Assembly: GCA_022984795.1 (NCBI GenBank)
Contig: JALIHJ010000074.1
Span: 1-64,000, forward strand
DNA from: Fabrea salina
Taxonomy: Eukaryota > Ciliophora > Heterotrichea > Heterotrichida > Fabreidae
Length of the DNA stretch: 64,000 bases
Direction: 5' to 3'
The notes beneath the pieces were generated by a model that saw nothing but the letters and a program-made list of their open reading frames with translations, was not told the origin of the DNA and made no database searches. Each line of letters begins with the position of its first letter. The stretch's first letter is position 1. This document shows positions 17,901 to 25,509 of this stretch, in pieces. Made by a program: the position numbers and the translations under genes.

Positions 17901-20726
17901 CCACTGAGGCAGTTCAAGTACCTTTCAGAAGAAGTTTTACACAAAATAGAGAAAAAAGAAGGCTTGTTGTGGGAACACTTCTACGACATGACTGAAGCCC
18001 AAGTAAGTGAGTTGGTCAAGGTCCCTAACATAGGTCCTACTGTTCACAGACTCATCCACAAGTTTCCTAAGCTTTGTTTGAACGCCTACATCCAGCCAGT
18101 TACTAGGTCTTGCTTAAGAGTAGAACTTGCAGTGGCTAAGGACTTTGAGTGGGACCAAGCTATTCACGGGTCTTCTGAGTTGTTTTGGGTGTTTGTGGAA
18201 GACTTGGACAGCGAAGTAATTCTTCACTACGAACAATTCACTCTTAAAGACAAGTACTCTGAAGTTGAGCAGTTCTTGGTGTTTACAGTGCCTATATTTG
18301 AGCCTTTGCCTCCGCAGTACTTCATCAGAGTAGTTTCTGATAGGTGGATACAGTCCGAAGTGGTTTTGCCAGTGTCCTTCAGACACCTTATACTGCCTGA
18401 AAAGTTCTACCCTCCTTCTACGCTTGAAAGTCAGCCTGTGCTTCCTGTTTCAGCTCTTAAGTGGCCTCAGATAGAGGGCTTGTTGGGAATTTCTTACTTC
18501 AACCTTATGCAGACTCAGACGTTTGAGTCTTGTTACTTAAGTGACTCCTCTGTTTTGCTGTGCTCTCCTACTGGTTCGGGCAAAACACTCATGGCCGAAC
18601 TTGGTCTTTTCAGGGCTTTAAGCCAAGGAGTTCCTAAGATCTTGTACTTGGCCCAGTTCAAAGACACTGTGGACTTAACCTACAGAAGGTGGAAACCCTT
18701 ACTAAGTGCCTTGGAGGAAAAGATAGGTCTTTTAGGAGGGTCCCAGCAAGACGACCTTAAAGTGCTTAACTCCAACAGAGTTATTCTTGGCACAGCAGAA
18801 GAAGTAGACATGCTTACTAGAAAGTGGAGACAAAGAAAAGCAGTCAGAAGTGTAGGACTAGTCATAGTGGAAGGAATCCACTTGCTGGGAGAAAAAAGTT
18901 CTGAGTTAGAAGTAGTAATTTCTAGACTCAGGTACATGTCCACCCAACTCGAAAGTAACATTAGAATACTGGCACTGGGGTTTAGCTTGGCCAATGCCAA
19001 AGACGTAGCTGAGTGGATCGGAGTTTCTGAAGATCACCTCTACAACTTTCCGCCCAGTTCACGTCCTCTAAAAATTACAGTCCAAAACTTCGACCACAAC
19101 TACCGTTCTTCTAGAATACACAGTATGGTTAAGCCTGTGTATGCCAACGTAAAAACACTGAGTAAAAAGGGCTCTGTAGTTGTTTACGTGCCTGACAGAA
19201 AGGTAGCCAGAGGGCTACTTTCGGACTTAAAAAAGTTTATTTACCAAGAGTCACTTGAAGACAGCCTTACAGTGTCTATTTTGGGAGAAAGCAGCCGAGT
19301 AACAATAGTTCCCAGTTCAATGGTTTGGAAAGTTGCGTTTAAGGCTGCAGGGGCAGTGGTTATGGACACCTGCAGGTATGACGGAAGGGAACACAGGTAT
19401 GTAGACTACAGCTTGTCAGAAATGCTTGAGATGTGCGGGTCTGCAACTGAAGCAGTGGTGGTTCTTTGCCACACACCCAAGTACCAGTTTCTCAAGAAGT
19501 TTTTAACACAGCCTTTTCCCTTGGAGTCCCACTTGGACCACTACTTAGCTGACCATTTTAACTCAGAAGTAGTTGCCAAAAGCATTTTAAACAAACAAGA
19601 CGCAGTTGACTGGATTACTTGGACTTTTCTTTACAGAAGACTCACTCAGAACCCCAACTACTACAACATGCAAGGCATCACTCCTGAACACATTAACGAC
19701 CACCTGTCTGAGTTGGTTGAAAACACCTGTGAAGAGCTAGAAAAAGCCAAATGCTTAACTGTAGTTGACGAAGTAGACTTGCAGCCCTTAGAAGTAGGCA
19801 TTATAGCCCACCACTACTACGTGAAGTGCTCTACCTTGGAAACTTACCTTAACTCTTTGACTCCTAACTCGAAAATAAGAGGCATAGTAGAAGTCATGAT
19901 GTCTGCAACAGAACTCGAAAACTTTCCAGTCAGACAAGGAGAAAACTTTTACCTCAGAGAACTTAACTCCTGTCTTCCGTTTCCACTTGAAAGAGACCAC
20001 CTTAACGAACCCCAGTCCAAGTGCGTGGTTTTGCTTTTCTCACACTTTTCAAGGTTCCCAAGCACTCCTGACCTCGAGCAAGACACAAAGCTTCTGTTGC
20101 AGACTGCTTTGAAGTTAGTTCATTCAGTAGTGGACCTAGTAGCTAGTCAGGGCTGGCTGTTTCCTGCTTTGTATGCTATGAACCTTTCTCAAATGATAAC
20201 TCAGGGCTTGTGGGACCAGGACTCCCCCTTGCTGCAGCTGCCTTACTTCACCAGAGACTTAGTTGACAAGTGTGCTGAGGCCCAAGTTGAAGACATTGTG
20301 GACTTGATGAACCTAGAAGACTCTACTAGAAACTCTTTGCTGGGCTTCAGTGAGGACCAGATGGTAGAACTTGCCAGTGTGTGCAACGCCTACCCTTCAA
20401 TAGAAATGCAGTTTACTTGTAAAAAGGAGTGCAAAACAGGGGAAGTAGTTCAGATGCAAGTAAGTCTGGAAAGAGAAGGAGAAGTTAGTCAAGTTTACGC
20501 GCCTAAGTTCCCAGAAAGCAAACAAGAGTACTGGTGGGTCTTAGTAGGAGACCCCAAAAGCAACACTTTACTAGGAATCAAAAAACTAAGAATCCAAGAA
20601 AAGACCCAAGTGAACTTAGAGTTCTTGGCACCTGAAGAAGGAGTTCACGAGTTAACTCTTTACTTGCTGTGCGACTGCTACATGGGAGCCGACCAAGGAG
20701 AAAAGTTTACTTTAACTAGTAATTAA
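14928..20726 (+). CDS. SNRNP200: Spliceosomal RNA helicase Brr2 (SNRNP200)
   Basis: The 1,932-residue protein has the Brr2 layout: an N-terminal plug/PWI-like region (ENKLVMLLGFDHFDLV near 200), an active Ski2-like cassette, a Sec63 unit, a second degenerate cassette and a second Sec63 unit. Cassette 1 has APTGAGKTN near 370, the Brr2-type DEIHLLHDTRGPVLE near 483, GLSATLPNYGDV and MMGRAGRIDYDTEGEG. Cassette 2 keeps SPTGSGKT near 1213, but its DExH box reads VEGIHLLG, as expected for the pseudoenzyme half. Brr2 unwinds U4/U6 snRNA to activate the spliceosome. DEIH rather than DEVH favours Brr2 over ASCC3. It is about 200 residues shorter than the human protein. One base separates its TAA from the next ATG. 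Confidence 0.93.
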   Translation: MSDLPSEVTGEAETLRNRIQHSMGDRVSYSKPPESLRTKPQAKPIGQRPPGVLYYPRTPETKQIYSNMLSFIPPYLGDVPPDILADALDNLLAVLKSTEIQEKKQESEAILGPLSEDDFSKLLLMSKQLNDYDWEEAPAANEISVGFQEEPQEEEDLEEPEVQLTLDPSDIDSNWLRSFLSEHFPNPDELEPQVLEALSSQDLRTCENKLVMLLGFDHFDLVTFFMCNKTAIYMCVSYHKANHEEKKHIINQLKEMPEGSFIIPKLATGASSVTPKKIIDLSSIEFDQGPHVMTNKKVVLPEGSTCTSNPGYEEVTIPAPAKPHQLHQQVRLLDMPEWVRPAFSLIKELNPIQSAVYSSALSSDQNLLICAPTGAGKTNIALLTILRVINNHTDSEGNIDLRAFKVVYVAPMKALVTETCGNLKRRLESYGVTVKELTGDMQLTRQQIQKTQVIVTTPEKWDIVTRKSGERTFTELVKLVIVDEIHLLHDTRGPVLEAVISRTLRTTSRFGQSIRLVGLSATLPNYGDVAAFLKVEQEGLFFFDRSYRPVPLQQTYIGITEKKAMKRFLLMNEVCYEKLVTQAGKNQVLIFVHSRKETARTARALRDLAHSKNQQFLFLKEDSPSRTLLSNLSAQAHNSELKDLLPSGFAVHHAGLSRDDRSLVEDLFADKHIQVLVSTSTLAWGVNLPAHTVILKGTQVYFPEKGCWGEVSPQDMLQMMGRAGRIDYDTEGEGIVITTQDQLQYYLSLLNTQLNIESQMVSALADNINAEVVLGTLGSFHDALEWAQSTYLYVRLSRDPEYYGFDSSVYSNVDGYLVDIVHSALHLLNKYGLVEYDKQSGAVHPTPLGQVSSHYYLKPDSISIYNSNLKPHMGPVDLLKVFSMSLEFKSIQVREEEKLEVAKLMERVPYPVKGSSEEASSKMNCLLQAYISRLKLEGYTLMSDMVFVSQSAGRIMRGIFEICLRKGWAQLAYTALSFCKMIQHRMWNVMTPLRQFKYLSEEVLHKIEKKEGLLWEHFYDMTEAQVSELVKVPNIGPTVHRLIHKFPKLCLNAYIQPVTRSCLRVELAVAKDFEWDQAIHGSSELFWVFVEDLDSEVILHYEQFTLKDKYSEVEQFLVFTVPIFEPLPPQYFIRVVSDRWIQSEVVLPVSFRHLILPEKFYPPSTLESQPVLPVSALKWPQIEGLLGISYFNLMQTQTFESCYLSDSSVLLCSPTGSGKTLMAELGLFRALSQGVPKILYLAQFKDTVDLTYRRWKPLLSALEEKIGLLGGSQQDDLKVLNSNRVILGTAEEVDMLTRKWRQRKAVRSVGLVIVEGIHLLGEKSSELEVVISRLRYMSTQLESNIRILALGFSLANAKDVAEWIGVSEDHLYNFPPSSRPLKITVQNFDHNYRSSRIHSMVKPVYANVKTLSKKGSVVVYVPDRKVARGLLSDLKKFIYQESLEDSLTVSILGESSRVTIVPSSMVWKVAFKAAGAVVMDTCRYDGREHRYVDYSLSEMLEMCGSATEAVVVLCHTPKYQFLKKFLTQPFPLESHLDHYLADHFNSEVVAKSILNKQDAVDWITWTFLYRRLTQNPNYYNMQGITPEHINDHLSELVENTCEELEKAKCLTVVDEVDLQPLEVGIIAHHYYVKCSTLETYLNSLTPNSKIRGIVEVMMSATELENFPVRQGENFYLRELNSCLPFPLERDHLNEPQSKCVVLLFSHFSRFPSTPDLEQDTKLLLQTALKLVHSVVDLVASQGWLFPALYAMNLSQMITQGLWDQDSPLLQLPYFTRDLVDKCAEAQVEDIVDLMNLEDSTRNSLLGFSEDQMVELASVCNAYPSIEMQFTCKKECKTGEVVQMQVSLEREGEVSQVYAPKFPESKQEYWWVLVGDPKSNTLLGIKKLRIQEKTQVNLEFLAPEEGVHELTLYLLCDCYMGADQGEKFTLTSN

Positions 20727-20727
20727 A

Positions 20728-21087
20728 ATGTCTGACTTTCCAAGCTTTGTCAAAAAACAAGAGTTGAGGAACGAAAGGCACAAACCCCACATTCTGCAGA
20801 CTGCCCGAGAGCAGTACGAAAGGTGCCTTAGTGAAACCCCTGAAATGCTTAAGTACAAACAAAGTCCAGACTTAACTACTGACGAAATGGCGGAACTCAG
20901 GTGCAAAGCTTACGGCTGCAAACTTCAGCTTTGCTTAACACAACCTGGAAGTTCCAAAACCAAGTACAAAGACGTCTACACAGGGCAAAGTATCAGCACA
21001 GGTCCTAATTGCCAAGAAGTTCAGAACCAGTTTTTTGAGTGCATTGCTAAAGAAAAACAAGAAATACTCAACTCTCAAAAGGAGTAA
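20728..21087 (+). CDS. Twin CX9C (CHCH-type) small protein
   Basis: The 119-residue protein has two exact CX9C motifs: C-KAYGCKLQL-C near residues 58-68 and C-QEVQNQFFE-C near 94-104, about 25 residues apart. Twin CX9C proteins form a disulfide-locked helical hairpin and are usually imported into the mitochondrial intermembrane space by Mia40, where many act in cytochrome oxidase or complex I assembly. The long polar N-terminus and the loop between hairpins do not match a specific member that I know. The ATG follows the Brr2 stop after one base (TAAAATG). The TAA is immediately followed by the TAG of the convergent FAAH gene. Confidence 0.65.
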   Translation: MSDFPSFVKKQELRNERHKPHILQTAREQYERCLSETPEMLKYKQSPDLTTDEMAELRCKAYGCKLQLCLTQPGSSKTKYKDVYTGQSISTGPNCQEVQNQFFECIAKEKQEILNSQKE

Positions 21088-22761
21088 CTATAAAGGATAC
21101 TTATGGAAGTTATAAGTCGACTCTAGAGCTTTCATCAGTTTAAGTGCAGTTTCGTCTTTGTTGGGCAAAGACACCACTTGCAGGGAAACAGGAAGTCCTA
21201 CACTGCCTTCCATGATGTACTGGGCTTCTTCCACCACTTTGTCAGAAAGTGAACTGGTGTAGTGGTCTTCTCCTTTTTCTACAAGCTTCACAGGAACTAC
21301 TCCTGCTGGAAAGTCCAAAAGGTTCCACAAAAAGCAGTAACTCAAACTCGCTATTACCATCTGTGTCTTGGTGTGCTGGGGAGCAACGAGCCCCCAGACT
21401 GGGCTGATCACACAGTCAAGGCCTTGGCTTTTCCAGTTCTCAATAAACTGGTTCTTGAATTCAGTTATTTCTTGGACAAGCTCGTTCAGCTCAGACACTG
21501 ACACTGAACTAGGCACGTTCAGTAGGTAAGCTAGTTGGTGGTGTCCAGAAACATCAAGCAACTTCAGCAGCAAACTTGAAGCGAAAGGAACCTTTGCGTC
21601 TAACCAGTCAGCAAAGTAGGGCCAGGCAGGTCGCTCTCCTTGGAGTCCCTCAAGAGTGTGCGACCCACCCATGCACATGAAAACTCTCAAGCACAGCTCC
21701 ACTCCTTTCCTTATCATTGAGGTGTTGAAGGGCACTAGGGTGTGGCCTTGTTGTTCTAGTTTGTTTTTGGAGTCGCGAACTACGTTCTTCACAACTTCTG
21801 CACACTCAAATACTCCGTTGTACTCAAAGTAACCTATTTTAAGCTTGTCAGTGCTTTGGTACTCCTGCTCGTCAAACACGAGAGGAAACACGTAAGGGTC
21901 GTGTTCCCAGAGCTGAGGTACCCACCAGCTCCTCAACACAAGAGCTAGGTCTTCCACAGACCTTCCCATAGGTCCGTAGCTCGGTCTAATGAGTTCTTCT
22001 ATAAGGTCTCCGTCAGGGTAGCACCCAGCACATTCTTTGTAGCTCACTCTGTAGGACCCAGGCTTGAACCCGTACACTCCACAAAAAGCAGAGGGTATGC
22101 GGAGACTTCCACCAATGTCACTACCTATAGCCAAGGGCGTGCACCTCGAAGCTACTAAACCTGCGTCGCCGCCTGAACTGCCTCCAGGAGTTCTTGTGGG
22201 GTCCCAGGGGTTAAGGCTTGTTCCGTAGATGTTGTTGGTGGTTTCAATCCACATCATGAGCTGCATGGCGTTTCCTCTTACAAAAGGAACAGCTCCTTGG
22301 TCGCGAAGGAGTTTGACTAGTATAGAGTCGAAAACGTTAACTTCGTCCAGTCTCCAGGTAACTCCCCCTGAAGAAGTGCAGTTCTCTTGGAAGATCTCGT
22401 CTTTAAAAGAAATAGGGACTTTGTAAAGAAGCCCTTTGGGCAGTGAATCCAGTCTAGACAAGGCGTCTTCAAAGGGCTCTTCGGCTGTTAGGTTGAGTGG
22501 CCTAGCAACTTTCAGCACTCGGTGTATGTAAGTGTTCAGGATGTCCTGACTAGGTATCGACGAACAAGCAATTTCTTGTGCAGAGAGTGAAAGGATGTAC
22601 TTGCTTGTTTGGGGAACTTCAACAAGCACAGTTTTGGAGTTCCTGTGTTTGAGTTTTTTGTTAGCTTTCTTTTGAACTAAAAAGTACCTGACCTGGTCAT
22701 ACACAACCGAAGAAACAATGTAAACTATAAGTCCCCCTATTACCAAGAGTCTAGTTTTCAT
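21088..22761 (-). CDS. Fatty-acid-amide-hydrolase-like amidase
   Basis: The 557-residue protein carries an amidase-signature domain. The Ser-cisSer-Lys catalytic set is visible: Lys in PISFKDEIF near 119, a Ser in RTPGGSSGGDAGLVAS near 194, and the nucleophilic Ser in SDIGGSLRIPSAFCG near 217. An N-terminal hydrophobic segment (LLVIGGLIVYIVSSVVYDQV) anchors it in a membrane, as in FAAH-1, and the length fits FAAH (579 in mammals). FAAH hydrolyses N-acylethanolamines such as anandamide. The substrate here is inferred from the family. The stop is TAG, one of only four TAG stops among the intact genes, and it abuts the TAA of the convergent CX9C gene without a gap. Confidence 0.88.
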   Translation of the reverse strand: MKTRLLVIGGLIVYIVSSVVYDQVRYFLVQKKANKKLKHRNSKTVLVEVPQTSKYILSLSAQEIACSSIPSQDILNTYIHRVLKVARPLNLTAEEPFEDALSRLDSLPKGLLYKVPISFKDEIFQENCTSSGGVTWRLDEVNVFDSILVKLLRDQGAVPFVRGNAMQLMMWIETTNNIYGTSLNPWDPTRTPGGSSGGDAGLVASRCTPLAIGSDIGGSLRIPSAFCGVYGFKPGSYRVSYKECAGCYPDGDLIEELIRPSYGPMGRSVEDLALVLRSWWVPQLWEHDPYVFPLVFDEQEYQSTDKLKIGYFEYNGVFECAEVVKNVVRDSKNKLEQQGHTLVPFNTSMIRKGVELCLRVFMCMGGSHTLEGLQGERPAWPYFADWLDAKVPFASSLLLKLLDVSGHHQLAYLLNVPSSVSVSELNELVQEITEFKNQFIENWKSQGLDCVISPVWGLVAPQHTKTQMVIASLSYCFLWNLLDFPAGVVPVKLVEKGEDHYTSSLSDKVVEEAQYIMEGSVGLPVSLQVVSLPNKDETALKLMKALESTYNFHKYPL

Positions 22762-22785
22762 TTATTAGATTGAGTTACTAAAGAG

Positions 22786-23805
22786 TTACAACACACACAA
22801 TGAAAGTATGCCCCCACTATAGTCTCTTAGTTCTAGAGTTTTTTGACCTGTAGCAAGGTTCCAAACTTTTATTGCGCTGCTGTAATCGCTAGAACCAGAC
22901 ACTAAATAACTTTCGTCGTGTGATAGCCCAAATGCAGCGCGTCCCGCATTCAAAACCTGAATAGTCTCTCCTGAAGCGAGACTCCACACCCTAACTTCAT
23001 GACTTAAAGAAAATATCAATTCCTCTTCCTTTGAAATCTGCACACAATTCACCTCTCTACTATGCCCTTCAAGGACTCTAATTTGCTCCCCAGAGTCAAT
23101 ACTCCAGACTCTAACAGTTTTGTCATCACTCCCCGAAACAATGTATTTGTCGCTTTTAGAAACCACTACTGAGTTTATTTTAGCAGTGTGGCCTTCAAGG
23201 ACCATCAATTTGGTCGGGGGTAGTTTTCAAACACTAAGTGTGGCGTCACAACTGCCAGAGACAAGTTTTGTGCCTTTGTTAGAAAACGCCACAGCACTTA
23301 CAGGACCTTCGTGACCGTCAATTACTTCAACCAGTTTCCCTGAAGTTACATTCCACAACCTGATCTTTTTATCCTTACATCCAGCAGCCATATGCTTACC
23401 CATTCTGGAGATGGCCATACACAGTGGCTCATACCTGTCACATTCCACTTTTTTGATTAGCTGCTGAGAAGCTAGGCTCCATATTCTGATAAATGAATAC
23501 GAACCTAACACCCCTAGTTCTTTCCCTTCGCACAGAGCTGAGCAAGAACATTCACCGGTATCATTTTCGTACAGGAATCCGGCCTTTCTGAACTCGGGTT
23601 TTTGTATTTCCCCATGGAAGCATGCTTCGTAGAATTGCTTGCTGGTCCTTGCAATTCCAACTGCTTCTTTAGGAGTCAGAAACTTAAGCACCTCTATAAT
23701 TGCTCGAAGATTTCCTACTTCTTCAAAGGTAAACAGCTTCCTAGGGCTCTTCCAAAAAGTGATGGCCCCTGCTTTGTTTCCAGTGATTATGCAGTCGGGC
23801 TCCAT
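22786..23805 (-). CDS. F-box/WD40 repeat protein A, with one in-frame TGA at a Trp position
   Basis: The 339-codon frame starts MEPDCIITGNKAG. It has a short beta segment (AITFWKSPRKLFTF), an F-box-like helix set (NLRAIIEVLKFLTPKEAVG), then about six WD40 repeats (for example GSDDKTVRVWSIDSGEQIRV). The frame is open except for a TGA at 23227-23229, in CDATLSV-(TGA)-KLPPTKLMV. That is exactly the Trp of the WD40 V-W dipeptide, which is TGG in the other repeats. F-box/WD40 proteins are substrate adaptors of SCF ubiquitin ligases. Close paralogs lie at 23862-24872 in tandem and at 54006-55097. Either UGA is read as Trp here, or this copy has one fresh TGG-to-TGA nonsense change. Confidence 0.82.
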
Positions 23806-23861
23806 TTATCAGTAATTATTAGGAAATGTTTTAATATTAAAACCTTGAACTCAACTGGAGC

Positions 23862-24872
23862 TCAAAATAGATTTGCTTTTGCATCTTGAATTTGTTTAAA
23901 TATATTGAGGTCCCAAACTCCCAATTTAAATTCCAATCCCTTTTTACCTATGGACACTAAGTACTTATCGTTTCTTGATAGCTTAAGTGAAAGCATATCT
24001 CCAGTTTCTCCTCTAAGTACTTGGGTGGTTTCTCCAGAAGTGAGACTCCACACTCTGATGGTTCTGTCAGGACCTCCTGAGACTACAAACTCCTCATCAC
24101 TTGAGATAGTAACTGACTTGACACCACTATCATGCCCTTGTAATACCCTAATCATTTCTCCAGAAGTAAGACTCCACACTCTAGCAGTGCAGTCCCAACT
24201 TCCGGAGACGATGTATCCACCACTCTGGGAAATGGCCACTGACTCGACCGATTTACTATGGCCTTCAAGGACTCTAATCTGTGTTTTGAAAGCCAAATCC
24301 CACACTCTGATTGTTTTGTCAGCACTACCAGAGACAAGATATCGGTCTCTACTACAAATAGCCACCGAACGGATAGGATCAGTATGGCCTCTAAGGATAA
24401 GAGGTTTTGTTTTAGAAACTAGACTCTTTACTTTGATCATTTTGTCTTCATCTCCACACACCACAACAAATTCAGCCTTATTAGAGATTGCAACAGAGCA
24501 TACCGAATTACCATGCCTTACTTCAGTTAATTCCCCAGCAACTAAATTCCAAACTAAAGCAGCGTTAGCTTTAGTACCACACACTACTATATCTCCGCTT
24601 TTAGATACAGCTACTGATAGAACTAAATGATTATGTCTCAGGCACGTAAGTTCCTTCAAAACAGGTTTTCTAACTTCAAAATGAAAAGAGGCTTCATAGA
24701 ATTGCTTGCTGACTCTTGCAACTCCAACCACTTCTTCAGGAGACAAAAACTTAAACACTTCCAAAATGGGTCTAAGGTTCCCCACTTTTTGAAAGGTGTA
24801 TAATTTCTTAGGACTCCTCCAAATCCTAACAAATCTGCAACCAAATGTACTAGCAATCAATTCCGGCTCCAT
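23862..24872 (-). CDS. F-box/WD40 repeat protein B
   Basis: The 336-residue frame is uninterrupted and paralogous to the genes at 22786 and 54006. It has MEPELIASTFGC, then FVRIWRSPKKLYTF with TGG at the Trp, the F-box-like VGNLRPILEVFKFLSPEEVV, and about six to seven WD40 repeats (GSADKTIRVWDLAFKTQIRV and similar). It is the only gene among 40 in this window whose stop is TGA (23862-23864). If TGA were read as Trp, the frame would continue 25 codons through AT-rich spacer and overlap the start of gene A by 19 nt, which is unlikely but not impossible. The arrangement with gene A is a tandem duplicate separated by 56 nt. Confidence 0.88.
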   Translation of the reverse strand: MEPELIASTFGCRFVRIWRSPKKLYTFQKVGNLRPILEVFKFLSPEEVVGVARVSKQFYEASFHFEVRKPVLKELTCLRHNHLVLSVAVSKSGDIVVCGTKANAALVWNLVAGELTEVRHGNSVCSVAISNKAEFVVVCGDEDKMIKVKSLVSKTKPLILRGHTDPIRSVAICSRDRYLVSGSADKTIRVWDLAFKTQIRVLEGHSKSVESVAISQSGGYIVSGSWDCTARVWSLTSGEMIRVLQGHDSGVKSVTISSDEEFVVSGGPDRTIRVWSLTSGETTQVLRGETGDMLSLKLSRNDKYLVSIGKKGLEFKLGVWDLNIFKQIQDAKANLF

Positions 24873-24939
24873 TTACAAGTTATGCCTAAACCACTATTTT
24901 GGGCTAAGCCCTAATTATCCCTAAAATTAGCTTATTTTT

Positions 24940-25506
24940 ATGAATTCCAAAAAAGAACTAAGGCTTTCTCTGAAAGCAGCTAGAAAAGAAACTTTTGACA
25001 AGTACATGGAGGACCCCCAACTCTACTACAGACTAATTCAGGAAAACACCATTTCCGCAATACAAAGTTTAATTCCTGAAAACTGCATTGTTGCAGGCTA
25101 CTACACAATGTCTACTGAAATAGACTGCAACTACATCCTTAAAGAACTAGCAAAGACCCACACAGTAGCTTTGCCTTCTATACAAGGCGATCACTTAGTT
25201 TTTAGGGAGTGGGACACTAAAGAAAGCTCCTTGGTTAAAGGCAAGTTTGGAATCCCAGAGCCTCAAGGAAACCAAGTGACTCCCCAAGTAGTTTTAGCGC
25301 CCTTGTTGGGGTTTGATGACAACTGCTTCAGACTAGGTTACGGAGGCGGGTTCTACGACAAGGCTTTTGAACACTTAGAAGCTTTGAAGATAGGAGTTGC
25401 TTTCAGCACTCAGCAGGTGAAACAACTCCCTGTTGAAGAGTTTGACATGCCTCTTGACTTTGTAGTTACAGAACTTGGAGTTACTTCTATTAGAAATAAC
25501 CATTAA
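24940..25506 (+). CDS. MTHFS: 5-formyltetrahydrofolate cyclo-ligase
   Basis: The 188-residue protein matches the family in length. Motifs are the N-terminal LRLSLKAARKE, the substrate-loop region GYYTMSTEID, KGKFGIPEPQG, and the signature FRLGYGGGFYDKAF near 130-143. The enzyme uses ATP to convert 5-formyl-THF (folinic acid) to 5,10-methenyl-THF in cytosolic one-carbon metabolism. The ATG at 24940 follows an AT-rich spacer shared with the divergent F-box/WD40 gene B. The next gene starts 3 nt after the stop. Confidence 0.92.
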   Translation: MNSKKELRLSLKAARKETFDKYMEDPQLYYRLIQENTISAIQSLIPENCIVAGYYTMSTEIDCNYILKELAKTHTVALPSIQGDHLVFREWDTKESSLVKGKFGIPEPQGNQVTPQVVLAPLLGFDDNCFRLGYGGGFYDKAFEHLEALKIGVAFSTQQVKQLPVEEFDMPLDFVVTELGVTSIRNNH

Positions 25507-25509
25507 ATA

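Noticed and set aside
23780-23862. Extending F-box/WD40 gene B through its TGA
   Set aside because: The extension runs through AT-rich spacer and overlaps the next gene, so I kept TGA as the stop in the annotation and raised the ambiguity only as a finding.
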